This document shows, one piece after another, positions 20,775 through 30,142 of a DNA stretch of 64,000 nt. Where the stretch lies: NCBI RefSeq assembly GCF_000283655.1, contig NC_016623.1, positions 310,001 through 374,000 of the forward strand, in the 5' to 3' direction. The DNA is from Azospirillum lipoferum 4B (GTDB lineage Bacteria; Pseudomonadota; Alphaproteobacteria; Azospirillales; Azospirillaceae). How positions within the stretch are numbered: the stretch's first letter is position 1; every line of letters begins with the position of its first letter. The notes under the pieces were generated by a model, which saw nothing but the letters and a program-made list of their open reading frames with translations, did not search any database and had not been told where the DNA came from. The position numbers and the translations under genes were made by a program.

Positions 20775-21881
20775 TCACCGCCTGAACACCTCCTCCGCCA
20801 CGGCATCCAGCAGGGCCTCGTCGTTCTGCTGGTTTCCGTTCGTCAGGAAGATCAGCGCGGTACGGCGGCCGGGGTAATAGCGGACATCGGCCTCGAACCC
20901 GTCATAGCGGCCGTCATGGCCGACGCCGCGCCCCCAGCGGTCCTTCCACAGCGCAACGCCCAGCCCCTGCCCCTCCTCGTTCTCCGACGGGGTCATCATC
21001 CGCCGGACCGTCTCGGGTTTCAGCAAACGGTTGTCGCGGAACAGGGCGAAGACGAAGCGTTCCAGATCGCCGGCGGTGGTGACCAGCGGCCCGTCGCCGG
21101 TGGTCGCCGCCCAGGACCGGCGGCTGACGTCGCCATCCTCGGTATAGCCATGGGCAAGGCTGCGGTCGCGCGGATCGGCCCCCACGGTGGTCGAGCCCAT
21201 CCCGGCCCGCTCCAGCACCCGGCTCCGCAGCACCTGCGCGAAGGGAACGCCGTCGCGCAGCGCCGCGATGTGGCCGAGCAGGACATAGTTGCTGTTGGAA
21301 TACTCGTAATGCCCGCCGACCGGCCCGGTCGCCTCCTCCCCCGCCGCATAGGCGAGCAGAGCGCCGCTGCGCGGCAACCGTTCCGGCTTGGCCGCCTCGT
21401 CCTCTTCATAGGCATCGGTGATGTAATCGGGAATGCCCGAGCTGTGGTCGAGCAGATGGACCAGCCGCGCCCGGTTGGCATTGGCGACCTTGCCCAGCGG
21501 CAGGTCCGGCGCCAGTTCCCGCACCGGCCGGTCGAGCGAGAGCAGCCCCTCCTCCACCTGCTGCATCACGGCGGCGGCGGTCGCCATCTTGCCGACGGAG
21601 GCGACGTAGAAGCGCGTCTCCTCCGTCACCGGCCGCTCGCCGCGCCGGTCGGCGATGCCGGAGACGACGACGCGCCGGAGGTCGGGGCCGGACACCAGCA
21701 GGACGCCGCCGTCGAGTTCTTCCTCTGCGATGAAGCGGTCGAGGAGGCGCTGCAGGCGGTCGGCGGCGTGGGCGGACGGGGCCGCGGAGCCTAGCAGAAG
21801 CGCCGCGGCCAAGGTCAGCTGGAGCAAGCGCCCATGCCCGGCGGAAGCTCCGCCCTTCCGGCCTTTCCTATCCCTCTGCAA
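20775..21881 (-). CDS. Beta-lactamase-fold serine hydrolase (class C/EstB-like)
   Basis: The 368-residue protein has an N-terminal signal peptide (LLQLTLAAALLLGSAAPSAHA) and the penicillin-binding/class C beta-lactamase fold. The nucleophile motif SxxK reads SVGK in YVASVGKMATAAAV, the YxN motif reads YSNSN, and the third motif reads GHDG. It is a periplasmic D-aminopeptidase, esterase or peptidoglycan-acting hydrolase; true beta-lactamase activity cannot be inferred. The start is TTG 21881 with a strong purine-rich site (AGGGGGCAGGG) just upstream. Confidence 0.85.
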   Translation of the reverse strand: MQRDRKGRKGGASAGHGRLLQLTLAAALLLGSAAPSAHAADRLQRLLDRFIAEEELDGGVLLVSGPDLRRVVVSGIADRRGERPVTEETRFYVASVGKMATAAAVMQQVEEGLLSLDRPVRELAPDLPLGKVANANRARLVHLLDHSSGIPDYITDAYEEDEAAKPERLPRSGALLAYAAGEEATGPVGGHYEYSNSNYVLLGHIAALRDGVPFAQVLRSRVLERAGMGSTTVGADPRDRSLAHGYTEDGDVSRRSWAATTGDGPLVTTAGDLERFVFALFRDNRLLKPETVRRMMTPSENEEGQGLGVALWKDRWGRGVGHDGRYDGFEADVRYYPGRRTALIFLTNGNQQNDEALLDAVAEEVFRR

Positions 21882-21983
21882 TGCCCTGCCCCCTCGTAGC
21901 CCGGCGGAGTTACGCCGAAAGCGGTATCCGGTTTCGAGGCTGCGCAGGGCAATCGAGAACCGGCAAGGGGTGGGAGCCGCGGA

Positions 21984-22568
21984 TCAGGTGAAGCTGTCGC
22001 CCAAACCGAGGTTTTTCAGAGTGAACCCGGCTTCCTTGCAGGTCTGACGGATCTTGCGGACGGCGGCCAGCAGTTCCTTGCTATGGCTGAGGGTCGGCGG
22101 CGTCCGGACAATCTGCGCGAACAGCTCCTGGTTCATCTGGTACCGCAGTATGTTCTTCGGATCGCTTTCCAGATGCAGCAGGAACATGTCGTCGAAGATG
22201 TTGCTGTCGACGGTGCGGGTGCTGGACGTCTTCACCCGCTTGAACCAGCTCATACTTTTTGCCAGCTTTGAATTCTGTTCGACCGTCTCCATTTTGCTGG
22301 CGAGCTTCGCATAAGCCGCGCTGTCGTCGTCCTTGTCGCCCAAGAACATCTTGAAGATGCAAAGCGCTTTCGTCTTGGTCGGTTCGGCGCGGAAGTCCAG
22401 CACCATCCAGGGAAACAGCACCCGCTTGAGACGGTCTATCGAAGTTTCGATGGAATCCACGTCCATCTTCTTGGCGATCGCGCCCTGGCTTCGCGACAAT
22501 GCGGCATGGACCAGGGCACGGCGGGTTTCAGCCGGAGCGAAGGCAACAGTCTGGGCAACGGACGGCAC
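21984..22568 (-). CDS. Hypothetical protein, 194 residues
   Basis: I do not recognise this protein. It starts at GTG 22568 with a very good ribosome site (AAGGAGGGG about 6 nt upstream), and codon use matches the neighbours, so it is probably expressed. It is soluble, mostly helical and rich in Lys (KKMDVDSIETSIDRLKRVLF... and ...MSWFKRVKTSSTRTVDSNIFDDMF). It has no signal peptide, membrane segment or Cys pattern. It stands alone between a serine hydrolase and polA. Confidence 0.75.
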   Translation of the reverse strand: MPSVAQTVAFAPAETRRALVHAALSRSQGAIAKKMDVDSIETSIDRLKRVLFPWMVLDFRAEPTKTKALCIFKMFLGDKDDDSAAYAKLASKMETVEQNSKLAKSMSWFKRVKTSSTRTVDSNIFDDMFLLHLESDPKNILRYQMNQELFAQIVRTPPTLSHSKELLAAVRKIRQTCKEAGFTLKNLGLGDSFT

Positions 22569-22680
22569 GCTAACCCCTCCTTATCAAAGGGATATTTTCG
22601 GTCCGTTCGGGCTAACACACATAACTATGCAGACTCAATGCATTGCGCGCGGCGCATGAGGGGCGTGTGTCGCCTCCCCC

Positions 22681-25596
22681 TCAATGCGCCTCCTCCCAAT
22701 TGTCCCCAATCCCAGCCTCCGCCACCAGCGGCACGCCGAGATGCGCGGCGCCCTCCATCACCCCGCGCACGATGCGCGCCGCGTCCTCGGCCTCCGCTTC
22801 CGGCACCTCGAACAGCAGTTCGTCATGCACCTGCAGCAGCATCCGCGCGCTGCTCCCCGCCGCGGCCAAGGCTGCGGGCATGCGGTTCATGGCGCGCTTC
22901 ATGATGTCGGCGGCGGTGCCCTGGATGGGGGCGTTGATGGCTTGGCGCTCGGCGAAGGCGCGGCGGGCGGCGTTCTTGTCCTGGATGCCGGGCATGTAGC
23001 AGCGGCGGCCGAACAGCGTTACCACATAGCCGTGCTGGCGGGCGAAGCTCTTGATCGACTCCATCCAGACCTTCAGCTCGTGGAAGCGCTCCAGATAGGT
23101 CTTGATGAAGGCGTTGGCCTCGCCGGGCGCGATGCCAAGCTGGCGGCCCAGGCCGAAGCCGGAGATGCCGTAGATGATGCCGAAGTTGATCGCCTTGGCC
23201 TTGCGGCGGATGTCCGGCGTCATCTGATCCAGCGGGATGCCGAACACCTGGGCGGCGGTCGCGGCGTGAATGTCCAGGCCGTCGCGGAAGGCGTCCTTCA
23301 ACGCCTGGATGTTCGCCATCTCCGCCACCAGACGCAGCTCGATCTGCGAATAGTCGACGCTCAGCAGCTTGTGGCCGGGTGACGCCACGAAGGCGCGGCG
23401 GATCTTCTTGCCCTCCTCCGTCCGCACCGGGATGTTCTGCAGGTTGGGATCGGTGGAGGACAGGCGGCCGGTGTTGGTCGCCGCCAGCGCGAAGGCGGTG
23501 TGGACCCGGCCGGTGACGGGGGAGATCTTCTCCTGCAGCGCGTCGGTGTAGGTGCTCTTCAGCTTGGCGAGCTGGCGCCAGTCCAGAACGCGCTGGGCGA
23601 TGGTGTGGCCCTGCTCCGCCAGTTCCTCCAGCACGCTGCTGTCGGTGGAATAGGCGCCGGTCTTGCCCTTCTTGCCGGTGCCGAGCTTCAGCGTGTCGAA
23701 CAGGATCTCACCCAGCTGCTTGGGCGAGCCGATGTTGAAGCTCTGGCCGGCAAGGGCGTGGACGTCCTTCTCGATCTCGGCGAGGCGGACGGACAGGCTC
23801 TGCGACAGGTCGGACAGCGCCTTCTTGTCGATGCGCACGCCGGCCCGCTCCATGTCCGCCACCACCGGGACCAGCGGGCGGTCCAGCGTCTCATAGACGG
23901 TGACCATGCGGTCGTCGACCAGCCGCGGCTTCAGCAGCGTCCACAGGCGCAGCGTGATGTCGGCGTCCTCGGCGGCATAGGCCAGCGCCTTGTCCAGCGG
24001 CACGCGGTCGAAGGTGATCTGGTTCTTACCGGTGCCGCAGACCTCCTTGAAGGGGATCGGCGTGTAGGCGAGGTGCATCTCCGCCAGCTCGTCCATGCCG
24101 TGGCCGTGGGCGCCGCCGTCCAGCACGTAGGAGATCAGCATGCTGTCGTCCACCGGCGACACCGCGATGCCGTTGCGGGCGAACAGCTGGTGGTCGAACT
24201 TGAAGTTGTGGCCGATCTTCAGGACCGACGAGTCCTCCAGCACGTCCTTCAGGATCGCCATCGCCTCGGCGGTCGGGATCTGCACCGGCGGCGGCGGGGC
24301 GTCGAAGTCCAGCTGACCGGCGGCGGCGGTGGACGCGCCATGGGCAAGCGGGATGTAACAGGCGATGCCGGGCTCGGTCGACAGCGACACGCCGACCAGC
24401 GTGGCGGTGGCCGGGGTCAGGCTGTCGGTCTCGGTATCCACCGCCAGCACGCCGGTTTCCCGCGCGCGCTCGACCCAGCGGCGCAGGGCGTCGGCATCCT
24501 GCACCAGCTCGTAACGCACCTCCGGCACATTCAGCACCGTCTTGCGGGCCGGGCGCTCCGCCGGTTCGTCGGACGGCGCGGCGGCGGGATCCTTTGCCGC
24601 GGGGGCGGCCGAGGCGAGGGCGGCCGAGGCGGGGGCGGCGGACGACCCGGCGCCGTCGGCAATGCGGCCGTCCTTCAGCATCTCCATCTCGACGCGCGAG
24701 ACGATGCTGCGGAAGCCCTGGGCCTTCAGGAAGTCGATCAGGCGCTGGTGATCGGGCTCGCGCACGCGCAGCTCGTCCAGCGGCTTGGGCGGCGGCACAT
24801 TCTCGTCCAGCAGGACCAGACGGCGGGAGATGCGGGCCTGCTCGGCGAACTCGATCAGCTTCTGGCGGCGGGCCGGCTGCTTGATCTTTTCGGCATTGGC
24901 CAGCAGGGCTTCCAGGTCGCCGTATTCGGTGATCAGCTGGGCGGCGGTCTTGACGCCGATGCCGGGCACGCCGGGGACATTGTCGACGCTGTCGCCGGCC
25001 AGCGCCTGGACGTCCACCACCTTTTCCGGCGGAACGCCGAACTTCTCGAACACCTCGTCGGGGCCGATGGCCTTGTTCTTCATCGGGTCGAACATGCCCA
25101 CACCGGGGCGGACCAGCTGCATCAGGTCCTTGTCCGACGACACGATGGTCACCTTACGGCCGGCCTCCTGCGCCAGACGGGCATAGGTGGCGATCAGGTC
25201 GTCGGCCTCATAGCCCTCCAGCTCCAGACAGGGCAGGCAGAAGGCCTCCGTTGCTTCGCGGATCAGGGCGAACTGCGGCTTCAGCTCCTCCGGCGGTTCC
25301 GGGCGGTGGGCCTTGTAGTCGGGATAGAACTCGTTGCGGAAATTCAGGCGCTTGCTGTCGAAGACGACCGCCACCGCTTCCGCCCTGGCGTCGGCCAGCA
25401 GTTTCAGCAACATGTTGGAAAAGCCCAGCACCGCGTTGACCGGCGTGCCGTCCGGCCGCGTCAGCATCGGCAGCGCATGGAAGGCGCGGAAGATGAAGCC
25501 GGAGCCGTCGACCAGATACAGCCCGCTGCCGTCACCGTTGGAGGCGGCGGGGATCCCGGCGGCGTCGTTCTGGGAGGCAGCGGTGGCGTCGGTCAT
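22681..25596 (-). CDS. polA: DNA polymerase I
   Basis: The product has 971 residues from ATG 25596 (MTDATAASQND). The N-terminal 5'-3' flap nuclease domain (GSGFIFRAFHALPML..., IVSSDKDLMQLV, GVPGIGVKTAAQL) is followed by an Ala/Pro-rich linker near residues 320-360. The 3'-5' proofreading domain keeps its acidic residues (AVDTETDSLTP, IGHNFKFD, YAAEDADITLRLW). The family A polymerase domain contains LLSVDYSQIELRLVAEM, RRKAKAINFGIIYG and the C-terminal motif LLQVHDELLFEVP. All three activities look intact. It fills gaps in repair and removes Okazaki primers. The in-frame ATG at 25632 would add 12 residues and is less likely. Confidence 0.97.
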   Translation of the reverse strand: MTDATAASQNDAAGIPAASNGDGSGLYLVDGSGFIFRAFHALPMLTRPDGTPVNAVLGFSNMLLKLLADARAEAVAVVFDSKRLNFRNEFYPDYKAHRPEPPEELKPQFALIREATEAFCLPCLELEGYEADDLIATYARLAQEAGRKVTIVSSDKDLMQLVRPGVGMFDPMKNKAIGPDEVFEKFGVPPEKVVDVQALAGDSVDNVPGVPGIGVKTAAQLITEYGDLEALLANAEKIKQPARRQKLIEFAEQARISRRLVLLDENVPPPKPLDELRVREPDHQRLIDFLKAQGFRSIVSRVEMEMLKDGRIADGAGSSAAPASAALASAAPAAKDPAAAPSDEPAERPARKTVLNVPEVRYELVQDADALRRWVERARETGVLAVDTETDSLTPATATLVGVSLSTEPGIACYIPLAHGASTAAAGQLDFDAPPPPVQIPTAEAMAILKDVLEDSSVLKIGHNFKFDHQLFARNGIAVSPVDDSMLISYVLDGGAHGHGMDELAEMHLAYTPIPFKEVCGTGKNQITFDRVPLDKALAYAAEDADITLRLWTLLKPRLVDDRMVTVYETLDRPLVPVVADMERAGVRIDKKALSDLSQSLSVRLAEIEKDVHALAGQSFNIGSPKQLGEILFDTLKLGTGKKGKTGAYSTDSSVLEELAEQGHTIAQRVLDWRQLAKLKSTYTDALQEKISPVTGRVHTAFALAATNTGRLSSTDPNLQNIPVRTEEGKKIRRAFVASPGHKLLSVDYSQIELRLVAEMANIQALKDAFRDGLDIHAATAAQVFGIPLDQMTPDIRRKAKAINFGIIYGISGFGLGRQLGIAPGEANAFIKTYLERFHELKVWMESIKSFARQHGYVVTLFGRRCYMPGIQDKNAARRAFAERQAINAPIQGTAADIMKRAMNRMPAALAAAGSSARMLLQVHDELLFEVPEAEAEDAARIVRGVMEGAAHLGVPLVAEAGIGDNWEEAH

Positions 25597-25700
25597 GATG
25601 GTCTCTTGTCCCTTCCTTGCGGGCGCTACCATCGCCGAAGGAGGCCCGGGAGTCGAGTGCCGAGACCGGGTATCAGGGGCTGGAGATCAGGCGGCGGGGA

Positions 25701-26453
25701 TCAGAGCGTGCTGTCCTCGACCACGCTGCTGACCACCGGGCCGACGAAGGCATAGCCGACGCCGTGCACCGCCTGAACCGGCAGGGCGCAGCCGCTGCGC
25801 TCCTCCACCTTGATGCGCAGGCGGCGCACCAGCGAATCGATGGAGCGGCTGTAGGGATCCCAGTCGCGGCCGGTCAGCGCCACCGAAATATCCTGGCGGC
25901 TCACCGGCTCGCCGGGAACGGTGACCAGCAGCGAGAGGAACTTGTACTCGGTCGCGGTCAGCGGCACGGCGGCGCCGGTCGGCGGCTGGATGCGCCATTC
26001 GATGTCGTCGAACACCCAGGCCTTGCGCGCGTCGGCCACAGGCGCCGGCGCAGCGGGCGACGGCTCCGGTGCTGCGAGCGGGGCGGTCCCCTTCTGCATC
26101 CGGCGCATCAACGCCTTGACCTGCGCCTCGACCTCGCGGAAGTCGACCGGCTTGACCAGATAGACGTCGGCACCCAGCTCCAGCCCGATGACCCGGTCGA
26201 TCAGGCTGGACCGTGCCGTCAGCATGATGATGGCGGCATGGGACGAGGCGCGGATGCGCCGCGCGACCGAAAAGCCGTCCTCATCGGGCAGGTTGACATC
26301 GAGCACGATGACGTCGGCCGGGCCGCTTTCCAGCAACCGGTCCAGTTCCGCACCGCGCGACGCCCCCCGCACCTCGAATCCGCAGCGTTCGAGATATTCG
26401 ACGAGATCGTCACGAAGGTCGGCTTCGTCCTCGACCACAATGATCCGGGCCAC
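25701..26453 (-). CDS. OmpR/PhoB-type response regulator, orphan
   Basis: The N-terminal receiver domain has the acidic pair in VVEDEADLRDDL, the phospho-acceptor Asp in VIVLDVNLPDEDGF, the conserved Thr/Ser in MLTAR and the Lys in LVKPVDFRE. An Ala/Pro-rich linker follows. The C-terminal winged helix shows LTATEYKFLSLLVTVPGEPVSRQDI and SIDSLVRRLRIKVEE...VHGVGYAFVG. I chose GTG 26453 (VARIIVVEDE), the normal start of the receiver fold; the longer in-frame ATG at 26522 would add 23 residues that overlap AT-rich, promoter-like DNA. No histidine kinase is adjacent; the neighbour is a solute-binding protein gene in the same direction. Confidence 0.88.
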   Translation of the reverse strand: MARIIVVEDEADLRDDLVEYLERCGFEVRGASRGAELDRLLESGPADVIVLDVNLPDEDGFSVARRIRASSHAAIIMLTARSSLIDRVIGLELGADVYLVKPVDFREVEAQVKALMRRMQKGTAPLAAPEPSPAAPAPVADARKAWVFDDIEWRIQPPTGAAVPLTATEYKFLSLLVTVPGEPVSRQDISVALTGRDWDPYSRSIDSLVRRLRIKVEERSGCALPVQAVHGVGYAFVGPVVSSVVEDSTL

Positions 26454-26571
26454 GACGCCTATGCCCCCATTCACATTCGTATGAGGGTATATTAAACCCC
26501 CGGTCGGGATACGCAAACCCAATCAATAGGATCCGACCGAACCGGGGCTGCGCGAGATCGGTTCCGCGGCT

Positions 26572-27390
26572 TCACCTGTGGGACAGGTACTGGTCGCCCA
26601 CCGTGGCGGAGTAGCGCGCCACCGCGGCCCGGTCGATGGCATCGATCCGGCCCTTCCCCTTCAGCTCCGCAAGGCAGCGGTCGAAGTCGCCGCGCAGCGA
26701 CTCGTCGCGGAACACCATGCTGTAGGGGGTCGGCGGGAAGATGGCGGTGAACTGCACCGGCTGGGCCGGGTCGAAGGGCAGACCGCCGCCCGCCTTCGCC
26801 TTGTCCTGAAGCTGGCGATTGTATTCGGCGAAGATCAGCCCGTCGGCCAGAACCGCGTCGACCCGGCCGGCGAACAGCAGGTTGGAATGCACCATCTGGT
26901 CGGCGCGCTCGCGGAAGTCGCCGAAGCTGGGGATCGCATCGCGCAGGCCCGGCAGGACATCGGGCGCGCCCGAGAAGGTGATCACCCGCTTGCCCGCCAG
27001 ATCGGCCAGCGACGTCACGGTCAGGCCGCTGCTCCTCAGCACCGACGCGCCGTTCTGGTACAGGATATAGGGGGCGGAGCGCGCGCCCGGCATCTCCATG
27101 CCCGCCGGCACGGTGGTGACGGCGTCGACCCGGGCACCGTCGCGGAAATCGTTCCAATGACGGCCGAAGGGCACCACCTTGAACCGCGCCTCATGCCCGC
27201 AGGCCGCCAGTGTCTCGGCGATGATGGAGGCCTCCCGCCCGGTGCCGTCGGTCGTCATCATCGGCGGCAGTTCCGGCGCCAGAACCGTCACCGGACGGGC
27301 CGCGGCGGGTGACACCGTCATGTGAAGGGCGGCGGCGAGCGCGGCGGAAAAGATCCCTGCGGCACCGAATGCACGAACACCGAACGCCAT
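26572..27390 (-). CDS. Periplasmic family-3 solute-binding protein
   Basis: This 272-residue protein has a signal peptide (AFGVRAFGAAGIFSAALAAALHM...AAA) and the amino-acid-type binding fold. It begins VTVLAPELPPMMTTDGTGREASI and contains SLADLAGKRVITFSGAPD and DGLIFAEYNRQL. No ABC permease or ATPase gene is next to it. It could serve a distant transporter or act as a periplasmic sensor. ATG 27390 is preceded by GGAGGG about 7 nt upstream, which decides the start over the in-frame ATG 27504. Confidence 0.82.
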   Translation of the reverse strand: MAFGVRAFGAAGIFSAALAAALHMTVSPAAARPVTVLAPELPPMMTTDGTGREASIIAETLAACGHEARFKVVPFGRHWNDFRDGARVDAVTTVPAGMEMPGARSAPYILYQNGASVLRSSGLTVTSLADLAGKRVITFSGAPDVLPGLRDAIPSFGDFRERADQMVHSNLLFAGRVDAVLADGLIFAEYNRQLQDKAKAGGGLPFDPAQPVQFTAIFPPTPYSMVFRDESLRGDFDRCLAELKGKGRIDAIDRAAVARYSATVGDQYLSHR

Positions 27391-27862
27391 CCTTCGCCCT
27401 CCACCGTTGCGGTCCAGGCCGCGACCGTCCTGACGGGATGCGGCGGACGGAAAGGTAACATGGGCAACTGTGCGGCCGTACACCGAAAATCCCCTTTTAA
27501 GCAACGGCTTGGCTCTGCTGAAGCCACTGTTCCGCCGATACCCGTCACAGTTCGTTGCAATTGGACGAGGTTGGTCGCCCCCGGTTGCCGTTCGCTCCTA
27601 TTTTCCCGGGCTTTCCGACGATGAAGCGCGCCATTGCCGAATGTTATTTCACGACTGACCCAAACGACCGTGCTATGGATAGGTTCATCCGCCACACGCA
27701 TCATGCCCGACGGCCCTTGTCGATGACTGTCGGCGCACTACACGCAGGGGTGGATTTTCCGATGGGCGTGGGACTGCCGCACTCCCGGTCGACCGGACCG
27801 GGGCTGCCGTGAAGACCGTCATGAACGAACGCGCCCCGGCCAGCCGGGTCAGGAGGATGTGG
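27391..27862. other. Divergent intergenic region without a confident gene
   Basis: About 470 bp separate the divergent solute-binding protein and siaA genes. Short open frames exist on both strands but lack ribosome sites or recognisable products. The area should hold both promoters. I see no strong sigma70 pair, riboswitch or terminator in it. Confidence 0.6.
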
Positions 27863-29557
27863 ATGAGCGTCACGGGATGGGACGACACCGAATCCTATAC
27901 GCTCCGCGGCTCCGGCCCCCGCGGCACGGACGAGGATGCCGTCCGCGCCGGCGGATCGTCGCTGCTGACCCGCGTCATCCTGATGATCGTCGGCTGCACC
28001 CTGCTGGTCGGGCTGGTCGCCATGGGCGTCTCGTCGGTCCTGGTCGGCCGCCAGCAGCGCGAGGCGGTGACCCATCGCGCCATGCTGGTCGGCACCCTCC
28101 AGGCCTCCGCCATGGGCCAGGCGGTCTGGGAGTTCGACACCCGCGCGGTGGAAGGGATGATCCGCGGCCTGATGGCCGAGGATGCCGCGGTGCGCAGCGT
28201 CAAGGTGTGGGCAGCCTCGGGCGGCCGCGGCGGCCACGGCGATCCGCTGGTGGCGCTGGAACGCCCGGCCGGGCGGGCGGAACTGGCCACCGTCGAACGG
28301 CAGATCGCCATTTCCGGCAGCAATGGCGAGCGCACCATGGTCGGCCTGCTGCGCCTGACCTACTCGCTGGAAGAGGCGGAAAGCGCCACCATGACCGCGC
28401 TGGCCCCGATGGCCGGTCTGGTCTTCTTCTCGCTGCTGGCCGTCATCGGCATGATCAGCATCCTGCTGAACCGGCTGGTCCTGGCGCCGCTCGCCCGGCT
28501 GACCCGGTCGGCCGGCGCCATCGCCGCCGGCGACTACCGGGTGCGGCTGCGCAACCGCCGCGCCGACGAGATCGGCCAGCTGACCGTCGCCTTCAACCAC
28601 ATGGCGGAGACCGTCCACGACTACACCGAACGGCTGGAGCAGCGTGTCGCCGAGCGGACGGAGGAGCTGCGCCAGTCCAACGAACAGCTGGCCGTGGTGA
28701 ACCGTCAGGTCATGGACAGCATCCAGTATGCCAGCCTGCTGCAGTCCGCCATCCTGCCCGACGAGCGGGAGATGGCGCGGCGGCTGGACGGTGTCTGCGT
28801 GCTGTGGCGACCGCGCGACGTGGTGGGCGGCGATTTCCACATCTTCCGCGAACTGGAGGACGGCCGCTTCCTGATCGGTGTCGCCGACTGTTCCGGCCAC
28901 GGCGTGCCGGGCGCCTTCATGACGATGACGGTGTCGGCCATCCTCGACCATGTGCTGTCCGACACGCCCGACAGCGATCCCGCGGCGATCCTTGGCCGGC
29001 TGAACCGCATGGTGCGCGCGGCGCTGGCCCGCGGGCGGGACAACCCGCGTTTCGACAACGGGCTGGACATCGGGCTGTGCCTGGTGCGGCCAGACCGCGG
29101 CGACCTGCTGTTCGCCGGCGGCCGGATCGGGCTGCACATCGTCGATACCGAGGGAGTCGAGGACCAGGGCGGCGGAACCGCTTCGGTCAGCGAGGTGAAG
29201 GGCGATGCCCAAAGCCTGGGCTACCGCCGGTCGGACATCGGCCACCGCTTCACCACCCACCGGGTGGAGCTGGCCTCCGGCCGCAGCTTCTACCTGACCA
29301 CCGACGGATTCCTCGACCAGGCCGGCGGCGCCCGCGGTTTCGGGTTCGGCAACCGGCGCTTCAACGCCATGCTGCTGGAACACGAAGGCATCCCCATGGC
29401 GGACCGCAAGGCCGCCTTCGCCCAGGCTCTGGCCGACCATCAGGGCGACCGCGCCCAGCGCGACGACATCACGCTGATCGGCTTCTCGCTGTCGCCGGCA
29501 TCGGCCGCAGCGGCTTCCGGGGCCGCCGGCCCCTCCCCCCAGTTCATCCACCCGTAA
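27863..29557 (+). CDS. siaA: SiaA-like membrane PP2C phosphatase with HAMP domain
   Basis: The 564-residue protein has a short cytoplasmic N terminus and TM1 (about residues 34-60). A periplasmic sensor region (65-175), TM2 (about 178-200), a HAMP domain (APLARLTRSAGAIAAGDY...) and a coiled coil follow. The C-terminal SpoIIE/PP2C phosphatase has metal-binding acids in RDVVGGDFHIF, GVADCSGHGVPGAFMTM and RDDITLIGF. In Pseudomonas aeruginosa, SiaA dephosphorylates SiaC. Gene order with SiaB, SiaC and a diguanylate cyclase supports the same role. ATG 27863 is chosen because AGGAGG ends 6 nt before it; upstream starts (GTG 27809, ATG 27821) lack such a site. Confidence 0.92.
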   Translation: MSVTGWDDTESYTLRGSGPRGTDEDAVRAGGSSLLTRVILMIVGCTLLVGLVAMGVSSVLVGRQQREAVTHRAMLVGTLQASAMGQAVWEFDTRAVEGMIRGLMAEDAAVRSVKVWAASGGRGGHGDPLVALERPAGRAELATVERQIAISGSNGERTMVGLLRLTYSLEEAESATMTALAPMAGLVFFSLLAVIGMISILLNRLVLAPLARLTRSAGAIAAGDYRVRLRNRRADEIGQLTVAFNHMAETVHDYTERLEQRVAERTEELRQSNEQLAVVNRQVMDSIQYASLLQSAILPDEREMARRLDGVCVLWRPRDVVGGDFHIFRELEDGRFLIGVADCSGHGVPGAFMTMTVSAILDHVLSDTPDSDPAAILGRLNRMVRAALARGRDNPRFDNGLDIGLCLVRPDRGDLLFAGGRIGLHIVDTEGVEDQGGGTASVSEVKGDAQSLGYRRSDIGHRFTTHRVELASGRSFYLTTDGFLDQAGGARGFGFGNRRFNAMLLEHEGIPMADRKAAFAQALADHQGDRAQRDDITLIGFSLSPASAAAASGAAGPSPQFIHP

Positions 29558-29576
29558 GGCAGGTCGTCAAGCTACG

Positions 29577-30122
29577 ATGAAAGGCAACGAACTCTTCAAC
29601 CTGCAGGAGCTGCTGTCGCGGCAGAAGCTGCTGATCTGCTTCAGCGGTCCCTTCAGTCACAGCGTTATCGAAGAGCTGGGCAAGGCTGTCCGCAACCACC
29701 TGGAAAATGAGCGGATCGAGAAATCGGCGATCATGGACGTCTTCTCCGTCTATGTGGAGCAGGCGCAGAACGTCCGCAACTACACCGCGTCGAGAGAATC
29801 GCTGGGCCGACCGATCCCCGCCAACAGCGGCATTGTCGTGATCGGCAAGGAGGACGAACATTACGTCGTCAGCTCCGGCAATCTGGTCGAGGCGGAGGAT
29901 GTTCCCGGCCTGTCGGCGATGCTTGAGAGGCTGCGCAGCCTGGACAAGGCGGGGCTGAAGGCCGCCTACAAGGAACAGTCGCGCAAGCCGCGCGAATCGG
30001 GCGCCAGCGGTGCCGGCCTGGGCCTGATCGACATGGCGCGCAAGGCCACCCGGCCGCTGGACTATTCGCTGCGCGCGGTGGATGAGCGCTATTTCTTCTT
30101 CAGCCTTGAAGTCCAGTTATAA
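29577..30122 (+). CDS. siaB: SiaB-family protein kinase
   Basis: The 181-residue protein matches the SiaB family: a small GHKL-like kinase with FSVYVEQAQNVRNYTAS near residue 56 as the N-box and SGASGAGLGLIDMARKATRP near residue 142 as the G-box. In the characterised system SiaB phosphorylates SiaC and so opposes SiaA. It lies 19 bp after siaA and 20 bp before siaC. It has no membrane segment, so it acts in the cytoplasm. Confidence 0.9.
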   Translation: MKGNELFNLQELLSRQKLLICFSGPFSHSVIEELGKAVRNHLENERIEKSAIMDVFSVYVEQAQNVRNYTASRESLGRPIPANSGIVVIGKEDEHYVVSSGNLVEAEDVPGLSAMLERLRSLDKAGLKAAYKEQSRKPRESGASGAGLGLIDMARKATRPLDYSLRAVDERYFFFSLEVQL

Positions 30123-30142
30123 GAAATCACGGAACACGCATA

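Noticed and set aside
17987..20806. 939-codon minus-strand frame opposite the RND pump
   Set aside because: GC-rich antisense shadow with His/Gln/Arg-rich, non-protein-like composition; the plus strand encodes a clear RND transporter.
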